Origin: Silurus meridionalis
Taxonomy: Eukaryota > Chordata > Actinopteri > Siluriformes > Siluridae
Assembly: GCF_014805685.1 (NCBI RefSeq)
Contig: NC_060911.1
Span: forward strand, 8,309,712-8,373,711
DNA length: 64,000 bases
Direction of reading: 5' to 3'
A program made the translations under genes and the position numbers. Shown in pieces: positions 48,893 through 60,474 of this stretch; the stretch's first letter is position 1, and each line of letters begins with the position of its first letter. The notes beneath the pieces were generated by a model. That model saw nothing but the letters and a program-made list of their open reading frames with translations. It was not told the DNA's origin and made no database searches.

Positions 48893-49519
48893 GCAGCAGA
48901 TAATTCTGATTACCATCCTGTCTGTTTTGAAATAGTTCCCACCCTAGGATGTAATTCAGGACCATTTCTTCTGCCTAATCTTTCTCTCGACAGAAAAAAG
49001 TATTAAAACAGATTTTTGGTGACAAGCAGAACTTAAAGTGTACTCATTAGTGCTTCCAGAAGAGAGAAGGGGAAAGTGTCTGAGGTGTGCAAAAAAATAA
49101 AAATAATACCTTGAGTGCTCAGTTGCAAATGAGGAACTGTTTAAAAATGTGGTGGTGCTGAATTTATACGTAGCTTGTTTTTGTTTCCACGCTCAAAAAA
49201 CCTCACCTTAACATTGTAGCTATCAGCTGTGTTGTAATCCCGTGGTTGAAGACGTTATTTGAGTTTGGCCTCGTCTTAATTTGACAAGTCGTGCTTAAAG
49301 TTAGGAAAGTTTTGAGTTGGTATAAAGTTCGAGTAGAGAATAAGGAGCTCCAGGGCACCCGTCTGTCTCTTGAAAATGAAGGTGTCATCCATGTGGTCTC
49401 TGTAAGACTGTACGCAATTAGATCTGAAATACTTGTCATTGTGGTGTGGATTTTTGGGGTCAGTGTAGGTCAGGAACATTATTTGTTGGAATATAAAATA
49501 GAAATGTCATTGTGTCTCC

Positions 49520-50341
49520 GGTCGTGGAGAAACTTACACTTTTTCGTACCGAATCTTTTCGGTACAGGGCTTTCGGTGTGGTGCACATGTGTACCAAATG
49601 CAATCCTTTTTACATGCTGAACATAGTAAGGATCCAAGCCTCCTTACGAACATGTTAAGTGGCAGACCGCAAGTTTGTTTAATCTCCGCCGATTTAAAAC
49701 ACGTACGAAATCGCTGCCACTTCCCGTCATCGCCAATGTTTTTACGCCAGTCTAGCGAAATGGATTCTTTTGCGTTTTATGTACAGCGTCAAGAATTTGT
49801 CTTAAAAGGAGAAAATCCTGACAATTCCGCATATCAAGGGGGAGAATGTATAAAATAATGAAGAAAGGATGGAAGGAATAATTAATGCATGAAATGTGTT
49901 TTTCTTAAATGCAGACATTTGTTAAAGTGTGCTGAAATAAGAACAGTTAAGAAGTTAATATTTTTAGAAAAATAAATGTAAAAAACAAACTCTTATATAC
50001 ACATCTGTATTACCCAAATAGGGTCTAACAAATGTAAACCATTTAATTAAAATTTATTTAATTGTATTTAATCAATTTAAATTGTGCCAATTTAAACAAT
50101 TTAATTAGTATAATAAAAAAAGGTTATTGCATTAAATTAATTTCTTCTATTATTCTTCTATTTTTAATGAAACAGCCATTTTATTTAAAATTGTTCAAAA
50201 AAATTTTAAACAGCTGACGTTCACAAATCTTAGTAACAATAAACAAAGTTAATAAAAAAAGGATAAACAATTGCTGTACCAAACCGTGATTTAAAAACCG
50301 AGGTACAACCGGACCGTGAATTTTGTGTACCGTTACCCCCG
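49520..50341. mobile_element. hAT-like non-autonomous element, copy B
   Basis: The right end ACCGTGAATTTTGTGTACCG followed by TTACCCCCG and the left end GGTCGTGGAGAAACTTACAC are degraded hAT-type ends. The flanking 8-mers GTGTCTCC and GAGTCTCT agree at six of eight places. The block TTTTATGTACAGCGTCAAG and the AT-rich right half align with copy A. Copy B has an extra segment (AATTTGTCTTAAAAGGAGAA) absent from A. No transposase frame; an 89-codon frame (49589-49858) has no recognised domain. Confidence 0.65.
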
Positions 50342-51355
50342 GAGTCTCTGCACTACAAATAATTCATGACATTTAATAATAATGTTACTGTGTCAGCAGT
50401 ATTCTGCAGGAAGAGGTTGGCTGCTTAGGGGGGATTTTTGGCAAAAACAGGAACATTTTCTTCACATCGACATAGGATCCTCATTTTACACTAATACGAT
50501 AGCTTGCTTCTTTTTTTTACAAAGCGATTCATTTTAATCTGCATCCTTGAAAGTTGATTTTAGTGAAGGATATTCAACGGTTTCTTCGCTTTTGGGACTC
50601 GTTGTATATAACCAGAGAAAACGAAACGTGACAAAATTTGAATGCAAACAGCTACTAGACCGATTTCACACACTGTGGACGTTGATCACTTCGAAGAGCA
50701 TCTCAAACTGAAAATAACTCTATTCATCTCGAACCTACGTGATACAGTGATAGGTGTATAAAAGTGTGAATAAAAGTCTCTAATTGTAGATGATTCAATT
50801 CCAGACACAGTGCTATTGTGTTTAGAAGGTAGATTTGTTGCGAGCCAGGTTATGTTGCAGAAAGCCTAAAATAGCTTACTATGGGAATGCTCGGTCTAGT
50901 GCTAGCTCGTTTCGCTCATTTTTGTATTAGAGTGTTTAGACGTATCCACGTTTTCTTTCCCAAACCTCCGAACCACGCTGTAAAACGCACCACGTTGAAG
51001 CTAATTGGCAAAAAATGAACATCACCGTTATAGCCAGCGGCCTGAAATGCTGTGTTAAAAGATTAGGACGATGTGAAATCAAGATTTCTGGCTTTATTAT
51101 TTGAAATACAAGACACAGCAACACAGACACAGTGTTTAGATCTTTGGTCTCTCTCTGCACGTCTCTCCGGGCTCAGGAGCTGATGCTTCACACCCTCTTC
51201 CCTTAACACAGTGTTAGTCTGGGCGTGAGCCCCGGATTACATTTGAAGATGGCTTGGCATGATAAAATGAGGCTCAGTAAGAGTTACACTGGCGAAGCGA
51301 TGCTTAAATTAATTGAGTTGCTTCTACGGATATGCTATGGCACAGAAACAATTGC

Positions 51356-51358
<3 letters not shown>

Positions 51359-51418
<60 letters not shown>
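51359..51418. repeat. (GT)n microsatellite
   Basis: GT run of about 30 units; another of about 17 units lies at 51522-51556. Confidence 0.97.
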
Positions 51419-51419
<1 letters not shown>

Positions 51420-51519
51420 GTGCACTTAATCTTAAATCAGGTTCTGTCTCTTAACATTCTAAACAAGCAAAATAACTTCCACTCATTATGATATACATAT
51501 CGCTGAGAGAAGATAACTC

Positions 51520-51557
<38 letters not shown>

Positions 51558-51752
51558 ACTCCTTCACTCTGCTGACTTTCTTTCTCCGTTCGTTCCTTTC
51601 CATCTCTCCAAATCATAATGAGACAAGATCAACACTTAGCAATCATGCTCTAAATAAACAAGCAATAAATAAAAGGCAAGTCATATCAAATCAAATAAAA
51701 ACAGCACGTTAACGAGACAGCTGCATTCATCAATCTCCAATCAACAGGGAAA

Positions 51753-51756
<4 letters not shown>

Positions 51757-51796
<40 letters not shown>
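51757..51796. repeat. (GA)n microsatellite
   Basis: GA run of about 20 units. Confidence 0.97.
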
Positions 51797-51799
<3 letters not shown>

Positions 51800-53715
51800 C
51801 ATTGATCACTCTGTACTGTAAAATAGCAGGATTAATCAAGAGCAGAGACGTGAGTAGGGGAGAAGTGAGAATGTCGATGTGTTCATGGCCTAATAAAGAT
51901 AAATTATGAGGAGAAACAGACTAGAAGACAAACACAGAGACAGATGGAGGCACAGACAATTAAGAGACATTCAGGTGGAACTGAACAGCTGTTCTGTATC
52001 TACACTAGAACTCGGATTATGCCAGGTGAGTGTACGTCTGCAAATAACAAGCAGATTCCTACTTCGCTTGGTCGAGTTTCTCGAATAATTGATTTTCGCA
52101 AAGCACTTCCTGAAGACTCGAACAAAAATGGCATATCGAAACGCAATAATAATCATGTAAAATATTAGACGCATGCATTTTGCCGAGTGTATGGAGGACG
52201 ATGTAAAAGTACTTGGGACATTATTTCATTCACACACCATCGAAACGTTGCTCTTTGAATTGCAACTGCTCTCATGCTGTTCATTTATTTATTTATTTGT
52301 AATAGTTTGCACGTAGAGAACAAGGAAGCGACGGTGCCAGACTCGTTTCACATTATTTCACCTAATTAAAATAAATGGATTCATAATCCTAATTTATTGT
52401 CCAGGCCAGGTCTTTCCATAATCTTTATTCATTTGATAAGCATGGAGATTAATCATCATACATCTGTACTGGAAGCTACGTGCATTGTTTCTTAAAGCCA
52501 CCTTTCTGGTGCACCACCTTGCATTTCAACACAAAAACACCTGAAATAAGACAGATTATGTTTCTCAGATAACCTTGATGCCATCAGGCTTTTGGACCAA
52601 CACAACGACTCTGGGATTTATCACTGGTTTATGTTTTTTTCCAAGCAGTGAAAGCAATTTTTTGGAAGACACCATACATCTTTATCGTCTACTGGTATGC
52701 CAGTGATTTATCAAGGCTTTTATTTTGGTCAAGAGGATCTTGATTCTTGAAAATCCATCATCATTCTCAGAGTAGCCGAATTTCTCTTTTCTCCTTCGAA
52801 TATGTCTGTAACTCCCTCATCTTTTTTTTTTTTTTCCATAGTAGGTTTTTATCCCTGGGTCTCAAATAAACCCATCTATAATCCTCCATACCAGCATGAG
52901 GCAAAACATACCTGAGCAAACGAACCCAGAGGAGTGCACTAAATCCCGGATCACTTTCTTTTACTCTGCATTCATTACAGCAGCTTCACACTGTTTCCCA
53001 CACTCTTTCACAGTACGACGTTCATTTCACTAAGCTTCAGGTAGAGACAGAGAACAGCAGCACATGTATGTGTGGGCAGTTTCGCTTTGCAACAATGCAA
53101 TCATCTTTCTTGTTTTTTTTGCCCTTTGCTTTTTTGACCCCCTGACCTATAGTGCACGGTTTCCTGGGTATTTTTTTTTACACCAATTTGATTCGATTTT
53201 TTATTCAGATTGCCTGCTAATCAATTCTTTGTGTTTCCTAGAGGGTTTCTAGTTTTTGACCCTACACATGAATTTTATTTTCTTGTTTTAAGGGCTGCTC
53301 CATTAATTGGATTTGAATCATTATCACTGCGAGTGTTTTAATGATCTGTTCATAATTTTTATAGTATTTCAATTAGGGATTATTAATAGTATGTTGTTTT
53401 GTCTGGAGAAATCGGTCTCAAGTGCAACATAATCAGGACAGAAACAAATCAATAAAGAGAGAAAGAGAGAAAGAACAGAAAACCAAGTATAGAAAACCAG
53501 GCTGAAGTTACAGACATGGTGCTGAAAATGGGAAGCCAAATGGGTCAGAGTCAAAGAACTATCGTGTTATGATTATAAAGGACACAGCCTAGAAGCCTTA
53601 CCCCCTAGCTATAAAGTAAAGCTATCAGTAAATGCTAACTGGGATTAGACATCAGTTATTAGTGATGTAGACAAAAAATGGGGGGAACTTTTAGCTAAAA
53701 AGTGAATTAGTCAGC

Positions 53716-54080
53716 AAGCTTTTTTGTCATTTCAACCATATATAGCTGACTCAGTACACAGTGAAATGAGACGTTTCTCCAGGAAACTGGTGCTACATTA
53801 AACAGCGTAGAGCTACATCACACAACGTAGAGCTACATACAGGACACAGAGCTCAGGACTAAAGTGAGTGTCCTCGCCTCATAAAGTGCATCGTGTGCAA
53901 CCGAGTGCAAACAGTGCAACACAAAAGACAGTGCAAACAGATACACAAAACACAGAACCCACTGAATATGTTATACAGTACAATGTGCAAAAGAGAGCAG
54001 AATATAAGAGTGTATTTGTACAGATATCAGATATTAGAATATATGCAGTGCATTATCAAGTAATTGTTAAGCACTAAGCA
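53716..54080 (-). mobile_element. LINE 3'-UTR fragment
   Basis: TTTTTTGTCATTTCAACCAT, ACACAGTGAAATGAGACGTT, TCTCCAGGAAACTGGTGCTA and TGCAAACAGTGCAACACAAA are, on the reverse strand, the AT-rich 3' UTR of fish L2-like LINEs, where a TTATTGTCACTTC motif marks the end. No coding part. It probably belongs to the same broad group as 27.8-28.9 kb. Confidence 0.6.
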
Positions 54081-54168
54081 ACTTGTAATATGATAACGTT
54101 AAACATGCACTGTTTTATTTTTTTTGATTGCTATTTCCACCAAGCAATTCCTGGCTGCACAGCTGAAA

Positions 54169-54174
<6 letters not shown>

Positions 54175-54247
<73 letters not shown>
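54175..54247. repeat. (TA)n microsatellite
   Basis: TA run of about 36 units, 16 bases from a Tc1 MITE. Confidence 0.97.
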
Positions 54248-54255
<8 letters not shown>

Positions 54256-54262
54256 ATGTGTG

Positions 54263-54681
54263 TACAGTACAGACCAAAAGTTTGGACACACCTTTTCATT
54301 CAAAGAGTTTTCTTTATTTTCATTACTATGAAAATTGTAGATTCACACTGAAGGCATCAAAACTATGAATGAACACATGTGGAATTATATACATAAAAAA
54401 GTGTGAAACAACTGAAAATATGTCATATTCTAGGTTCTTCAAAGTAGCCACCTTTTGCTTAGATTACTGCTTTGCACACTCTTGGCATTCTCTTGATGCC
54501 TACTTTGAAGAACCTACAATATGACATATTTTCAGTTCACTTTTTTGTTATGTATATAATTCCACATGTGTTAATTCATAGTTTTGAAGCCTTCAGTGTG
54601 ACTCTACAATTTTCATAGTCATGAAAATAAAGAAAACTCTTTGAATGAGCAGGTGTGTCCAAACTTTTGGTCTGTACTGTA
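54263..54681. mobile_element. Palindromic Tc1-like MITE
   Basis: The termini CAGTACAGACCAAAAGTTTG and the exact inverse are flanked by TA on both sides. The arms, roughly 54265-54452 and 54502-54679, are near-perfect inverted repeats of about 180 bp. The loop of about 50 bp (CTTTTGCTTAGATTACTGCT...) on the reverse strand reads MPRVCKAVI then a stop, the C-terminal end of a Tc1-type transposase. So this is an internal-deletion derivative keeping both long TIRs and a scrap of the gene. Confidence 0.85.
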
Positions 54682-54693
54682 TATATAATATAT

Positions 54694-54720
54694 ATAAACT
54701 TTTGGTCTGTACTGTATATA
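54694..54720. mobile_element. Extra copy of the MITE terminus
   Basis: AAACTTTTGGTCTGTACTGT repeats the last 20 bases of the MITE just 13 bases downstream, in the same orientation and again flanked by TA. It could be a solo TIR or a tandem duplication through the TA repeat. Confidence 0.75.
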
Positions 54721-55326
54721 TACCGTATTTTTCGGACAATAAGCCGCTACTTTTGTCCCACGTTTTGAACCCCGTGGCTTAAACAAGGAAGCGGCTAATT
54801 TCTGATTTTTTCCAGGGTTTTTCCGGTTTCACAAACTTCAAGCCAAAAAACTGAAACCCATAACATAAGACCAATGAAATTTCCGAACGGAAGCGAAAAA
54901 AACGCACCCCTCCTGTGTTCTGAGCTGCACGGCATCAGGAAAAACTTCATCGGGTGATTTTTAAACGCACGACGACACCAAAAAATAAACTCCCGAGAGA
55001 AATAGTTGTGAAAGGAAGGAGAAAGACAGTGAACAATGACTTTCTTGGTCGGCTACTGTTTAGATACAAGCCGTTGTAACGCGTTGAGTCAGGGTGAAGG
55101 GAGAGCTCGCTTCTGGCATGCTATTCCCAAAATACCACTATGCTCCTAAAGGAAGCACAACGTTTCACCCGTTACACCGTGTGTAACGTGTCTTTCATTA
55201 AAGCCTGTGTAAAGTACATTAGTGTAGGCTTATAGACAGTTGTGGCTTATTTATGTTAAAAATAAAAATATTTGTAAAATTCAGTGGGTGCGGCTTATAT
55301 ATGCGCTTTATAGTCCGGAAATTACG

Positions 55327-55328
<2 letters not shown>
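54721..55328 (+). mobile_element. pogo-derived non-autonomous element, copy 3
   Basis: The ends are TACCGTATTTTTCGGACAAT and, inverted, GTCCGGAAATTACGGT. Between 54890 and 55030 the plus strand encodes CVLSCTASG and, one frame over, VIFKRTTTPKNKLPREIVV. This is the clearest match in the window to the pogo/Tigger DDE domain. Relative to copy 2, sequence between GAGAGCTCGCT and GCTATTCCCAAAATACC is deleted. Not autonomous. TA follows the left end directly after the solo MITE terminus. Confidence 0.7.

Positions 55329-55338
<10 letters not shown>

Positions 55339-55404
<66 letters not shown>
55339..55404. repeat. (TA)n microsatellite at pogo-like element end
   Basis: TA run of about 33 units, preceded by GTGTGTGTG and followed by CACACA. 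Confidence 0.97.
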
Positions 55405-55409
<5 letters not shown>

Positions 55410-55411
<2 letters not shown>

Positions 55412-55600
55412 GGTAGTCGTCGACTTATGACCTATGCAACTTACGACCATTTGACTTTACAACCACAATCGCTAGCTACGGCGTACGACAGTGCATACCA
55501 GCTTCCGGCATAATTTCACAGTACTGTACATAACATAAAATAGTGGAAATGCTCTTGTCTTTTATAGTGCTGGATGATTAACATTTTTTCAATTTTAATA
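55410..55600. mobile_element. MITE fragment, pogo-like end
   Basis: The end AGGTAGTCGTCGACTTATGA followed by CAACTTACGACCATTTGACT is a common fish MITE terminus, similar to the ends at 34.0 kb. The other end is not clear; noncoding. Confidence 0.5.
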
Positions 55601-56867
55601 CATGAGAAGGAAAAAAACAATCTTACAGAAACCTGCTTTTTTTTTTTTGTACTGTAATTTATGTAAATAGACAACTCCAGCTCACACCACTAGTGATATG
55701 AGATTCCGTGGTTCCAGACCGTTGTGCTTATTGGCCAAATTTGATTAATTTCTTTATTAATATTTTTTTCTGGCGGAGAACAAAGCAGGTGTGTCCATCT
55801 CTCACTGTGCCTCATGGGAGATCCATTGAGTTGGCAGTGGTGTCACTTAAACCCCAGTGTAATGTGAAGATAATAACACAGACTAATGTTGCTCTTTCTG
55901 ACACCAGCCAGAACAATTAAACACAACAATGTGAATAAGACAAACACAGCAGATGGTTGTATGATCGAGTCAGCTTTCTCTCACTCGCATTCTCTCCCTC
56001 TCCGAATAGGTATCTGCTTATCAAATTATTGGATTGTTCATGGTTATTGGTTATAGATGTCTGATTACCAGGTGTTTCACAATAATTACACCAATTAGTC
56101 ATCCACAGCAGGCGTCAAAACACAAGTATATTGTTAAATAATCCATAACACGGAAAAGAATCCTACTTATAGTGAATTATAAAAGATCTCTTGCAAGAAT
56201 CCTGTGATTTTATTCATTTATTTTTATTATTAGAAAAAAAACCTTAAGTAAAGAAGAATTTGATCTGGTGTAAATCAGTGTCTGATCTTGCTGCGTTTTG
56301 GAAATGAAAGTGGTCAGGAAACTACTGAGTTTCTTTAATCAAAAACCACAGGAAGCCTTTCTATGCGCAATAAGTCTCACTCTGTAAACACACACGGGGC
56401 GTTTTATGAGCTTTTCTCGCCCTAAGCATCAATGTCATTAAGATTTTATTGGTGTTATATTCTGTGGTCTGTCTCCCTCCTAGTTGGGGTGTATAGCAGG
56501 TTCAAACACTAAGACTAGGCTTTTTAGCTGAACGACTATAAACAAACGAAACGGAAAGTCTGATATTCAATGACGTTTTGCATTCGAGGAAGAATGAATT
56601 TAAAATGCCCCCTGGGGTAAGTGAAAGAATCTTAGAATCTCTATATTTCAAATCTGTCAGCCTGTCTTTCTTCTTCATTCATGACTGCCACTCAAGCTGA
56701 CGGGAGGTGTCTCTCAGTGCAACGCTGGACGTCTGAGGCTCACAGCTTAATTTGTAAATGACACTAATTATGATGAGACTTGCTTTAGTACCAGGAGAGA
56801 GATTTTGAATTCTGTGCTCATGCAGCATGTAGCAGAAAAGCGATGTGAACTTTGACACTTTACAAGG
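55601..56867. other. Noncoding region, nothing recognised
   Basis: Ordinary AT-rich sequence without repeats, transposon ends or convincing frames. Confidence 0.5.
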
Positions 56868-57200
56868 GAAAGTACACTGTATGGACCATTGGGACACCTG
56901 ATTTTTCCAGCAATATGTGGTTCTTTCCCAAACTGAATGCAGTGGAAATTTTCACTTCAAAACAATTTTCCTAGCATGACAATGCCCCTGTGCTCAGTGA
57001 AGATATTCCTTATATATATAGTGGAAGATCTTGATGGACCTGCATTAGAGCTCTGACCTTAACCCTGTTGAACACCTTTGGGATGAACTGGAACACTGAC
57101 TGCACCCCAGGCCCACCTCTTGACTTGACCTGACTTTATTAACACCCTTGTGGCCAAAAATCTAGTGGATCTTCCCAGATCTTCCCAGATAAGTGAAAGA
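56868..57200 (-). mobile_element. Old Tc1-like repeat fragment
   Basis: TATGGACCATTGGGACACCT and AGCAATATGTGGTTCTTTCC give the end of the family at 33.5 kb in reverse order. CTTAACCCTGTTGAACACCT followed by TTGGGATGAACTGGAA is the plus-strand codon run for DLNPVEHLWDELE, the last catalytic block of a Tc1 transposase, with stops nearby. The first half of the gene is missing. A short CTTCCCAGAT duplication is at 57171-57189. Confidence 0.7.
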
Positions 57201-58102
57201 TTTTAGAACATTAAATGAGAACTAAATGTGGAAACTGCTCCTATGGTCAGAAAAGAAAAACAGACACGTTTAAGTCCTTTCTTTTGATTTTTCGGAATTT
57301 ATTGCATCCGAATCATCCAAATTTAATTCAAGGTGGTCAGTGTTTTGGACTACAGCAGAGGGTCCAGAACGTGAGCTTGCAATCCGAGTTTTGTTTGACT
57401 CCCTGCTTATTTCAAAAGCAACATTAAATATATCTCACATATAGTTCATGCTGCTATTTTGAAACCTTAGCATGAGTCACATTAAAATAGGCCTTGTGTA
57501 TATTAAGAGCTGGTGGGCTATTTTAAATCTTTTTATTTGCTCTCCTCTTATGCCGCAATAGCACTTGGGGTTCAGCGATAAAAATAACCGAATTTCAGCA
57601 GCTATCAACCCCCGCTAGTTCCTCAAGGAACATCGGGTGACTCCGACTCGGTGGGACAACAGGATTCAAAGAAACGCACGAAACAAGACCGAAACATTGC
57701 TGCAGCAAAATAAAGAGAACGAAACCAATCGGCTCATTTGTGCCATTTGGTATTTTGAGTATGGAACGGTTTTGACACGTGCAACCAAAGCCGTGGCTCC
57801 TTCTTTGCAAGCTCTGAGCTGTGTGAATTCGGGAGTCAGTGCTCTTGCCTGCATTAAATCAAAGCGTTTTTCAAAGAGCGATGTAACATGGGAAATGAGA
57901 TGCGCCTTTTCAAACACACCTCCTGCCTTTGAAAAGCTGTGTCAAGAAATGCAAGCTTGCCCTTCCTACTAGGCTGTCAGTGCATGAGATATCGCTTTGG
58001 TTTTTAAGTTGTCAACAATGTTCCAAAAAACAGTATGCAAGTGATATGGGATAAATAAATGTTCACATAAAATAATTTGTGGAATCTCAGTAATGCTGTA
58101 AA

Positions 58103-58108
<6 letters not shown>

Positions 58109-58168
<60 letters not shown>
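58109..58168. repeat. (TA)n microsatellite
   Basis: TA run of about 30 units; no transposon end seen beside it. Confidence 0.97.
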
Positions 58169-58169
<1 letters not shown>

Positions 58170-58472
58170 TGTACAGCATGAGGAAGTGTCTTATACTGTA
58201 TGTGTCTGTGTCTGTTAACACACTTTCTGTGAGAGTGTGTGTGTGTGTATCTGATTTGCTTTATCATCTTGAGCAGTAAAATAATACACTGCTAGCCTCA
58301 ATTTCTAACAGTGACACTCCGATGCAATTCGGGGAATTCATGCGGCCGCAGTACAAGTACAAGTCATTTTCTCCGAATAAATCGAATAACAGCAGCGACA
58401 TGACAAGGTTGCGTCGTTACTTTGCATGTGATCTGCGCAATTAATCTGAATGAAAGCCAGACTCTTTCGCAC

Positions 58473-58473
<1 letters not shown>

Positions 58474-58526
<53 letters not shown>
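58474..58526. repeat. (CA)n microsatellite
   Basis: CA run of about 26 units. Confidence 0.97.
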
Positions 58527-58805
58527 CAGTGTGACAGCGTTGTGTAGCTCTGCCATGCGAAACGATGTTAACAGCTGGCTACCGTGTTAAAACCAGCAAA
58601 TTATTTAACACTTACATCAATCAAAAATAATTTTTTAAAATCTATTAGTTTGCATGGATGGTAAAATGTTTACAAGATACATTTTATATAAGTTTCCCCA
58701 AATTATTTTTGAATTTGCATAAATTTCAATAAATTCCTAGTAAGCATCCTATCTGAAATATTTCCCAAATTCCCCAGCTGAAGTTCCCTTGGAACTTTTT
58801 GTGAA

Positions 58806-58806
<1 letters not shown>

Positions 58807-58877
<71 letters not shown>

Positions 58878-59058
58878 TTTTCTTTCCTTCTTTCCTTCTT
58901 TCTTTTTTTTGTTCGTTCGTTTTTCTTTTGTTCTTTCTTTCTTTCTTTTGTTCTTTCATGCTTACGTTCGTTCTTTCTTTCTTTCTTTCTTTTGTTCTTT
59001 CTTTCTTTCTTTCTTTCTTTTTTTGTTTGTTCGTTCTTTCTTTTGTTCTTTCTTTTGT

Positions 59059-59119
<61 letters not shown>

Positions 59120-59145
59120 TTTTCTTTCCTTCTTTCCTTCTTTCT

Positions 59146-59201
<56 letters not shown>

Positions 59202-59223
59202 TCCTTTTTGTTCTTTTGTTCGT

Positions 59224-59299
<76 letters not shown>

Positions 59300-59300
59300 T
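58807..59300. repeat. (TTTC)n tract with higher-order structure, about 0.5 kb
   Basis: TTTC repeats are interrupted by TTCC, TTTTG and GTTCGTTC variants. The block CTTTTCTTTCCTTCTTTCCT occurs twice (about 58876 and 59119), pointing to an internal duplication of about 240 bp. The 100-220-codon frames on both strands (FLSFF, KERKK) are produced by the repeat. Confidence 0.95.
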
Positions 59301-60014
59301 GTGGAGGCATTTAATACTCTTCCCTTCGCACACGGCAGATGAGGAAAGTTTATACATGCTACCAAAATACCACACATAGATTTCAGTATTCAAAAAAGTG
59401 AAGAAGTCGATTATTTCCAAAATCGTAACGTGACGCATTGAGAATGATTGTGCCTCAATCAGCCAGAACTGCATTGCATTTGATTACGAGTTAGACAAAA
59501 AATAGCTATGCATCATCTTGTACCGCGTTCGTTACGAACGTGGAAACGTGTCGGCGCTGGCACTTTACAGTCCGTTTTTTTTTTTGGTTGTTTTTTGTGA
59601 AGCCCAACTTCACCCCCCTCGCTCTGTTGAGTGAAAATGAGAATTTATTTTTAACACCTTGTTCCTCTTGTCGTATAGATGGATGTTTCTCGCTCATTAT
59701 CGCGAGGCACTTTACAGCTGGAGGCACATGTTAGATTTCATTAAACGGCAGCTTTAATTAGGAAGGTGCCGAAAATGTAATTAACGAAAGGAAGGGAGTC
59801 TGACGGCACAATTCCGGGGTCTTCTCCAATAGCCCAGGATGTGTGCAGTGTCAGCAGAGAGATAGAGAGAGGGTGAGAGAGCGAGAGAAGGGACAGAGAC
59901 AGAGAGAGAGATGTGTTTTTTTTTATGTGCCATGTCCCAGTCTAGACTTTGCCATCTGTATCCTGCCCTTCTGTCAGAATTCCTGACAAAGACGTGAGAG
60001 AGGGAGGGAAAGAA

Positions 60015-60018
<4 letters not shown>

Positions 60019-60056
<38 letters not shown>
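60019..60056. repeat. (GA)n microsatellite
   Basis: GA run of about 19 units. Confidence 0.96.
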
Positions 60057-60057
<1 letters not shown>

Positions 60058-60144
60058 CAGACCCTGAGATAGAGAGAAAGAATTTGTTCTTTCAGCATTT
60101 TTAATGCATACTGGACTGTTCAGATGTTAAACAAAAATAGCCTC

Positions 60145-60148
<4 letters not shown>

Positions 60149-60196
<48 letters not shown>
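60149..60196. repeat. (CT)n microsatellite
   Basis: CT run of about 24 units, complementary to the GA tract 90 bases upstream. Confidence 0.97.
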
Positions 60197-60199
<3 letters not shown>

Positions 60200-60410
60200 A
60201 TTTCCTCCTCTTTCTCTTACCCTGTGTGTGGCTAAGAAACGCTTTGCACCTGCTCCTGTGCTCACACCTGCTTGTCCTTGGCAACTTTTCTTTTCATGTT
60301 TTTGTTTCTCTGCCATGAACCGAGCAGTTGTATTTATTACCTCATCACAGACGCACACTTTTGACGAGCTCATATAAAATTCTGTGAAGACACTCACTCA
60401 CACACATGCG

Positions 60411-60412
<2 letters not shown>

Positions 60413-60472
<60 letters not shown>
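60413..60472. repeat. (CA)n microsatellite
   Basis: CA run of about 30 units. Confidence 0.97.

Positions 60473-60474
<2 letters not shown>

Larger units (their letters stand above)
47421..49519. other. Noncoding region with many microsatellites
   Basis: Contains (GT)n 47969-48026, (CT)n 48096-48131, (CT)n 48278-48340, (CA)n 48420-48473, (GT)n 48607-48660 with (GA)n 48661-48699, and (CA)n 48838-48890. At 47460-47725 is a repeat-free, GC-richer block that may be regulatory. The reverse strand at 49276-49479 has a frame discussed in the findings. Confidence 0.45.
50342..53715. other. Noncoding region, repeat-poor, candidate regulatory blocks
   Basis: Aside from (GT)n 51359-51418 and 51522-51556 and (GA)n 51757-51796, the region has little repeat. 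Blocks at about 51190-51350, 52290-52520 and 53280-53400 are high-complexity with ATTA/TAAT-rich motifs. No exon, RNA gene or TE end recognised. Confidence 0.4.
57201..58806. other. Noncoding region, candidate regulatory block
   Basis: 57540-57990 is repeat-free and high-complexity, with an 111-codon plus-strand frame (57637-57972) and an 83-codon antisense one. Neither shows a domain or splice context. (TA)n at 58109-58168 and (CA)n at 58474-58526 follow. Confidence 0.35.

Noticed and set aside
57637..57972. 111-codon plus-strand frame as an exon
   Set aside because: No recognised domain, an antisense frame of similar length overlaps, and no matching acceptor and donor; kept only as part of a possible regulatory block.
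58703..59474. Lysine/glutamate-rich and phenylalanine-rich frames of up to 224 codons
   Set aside because: Both are read from the TTTC repeat; each strand of the tetramer lacks stops in all frames.
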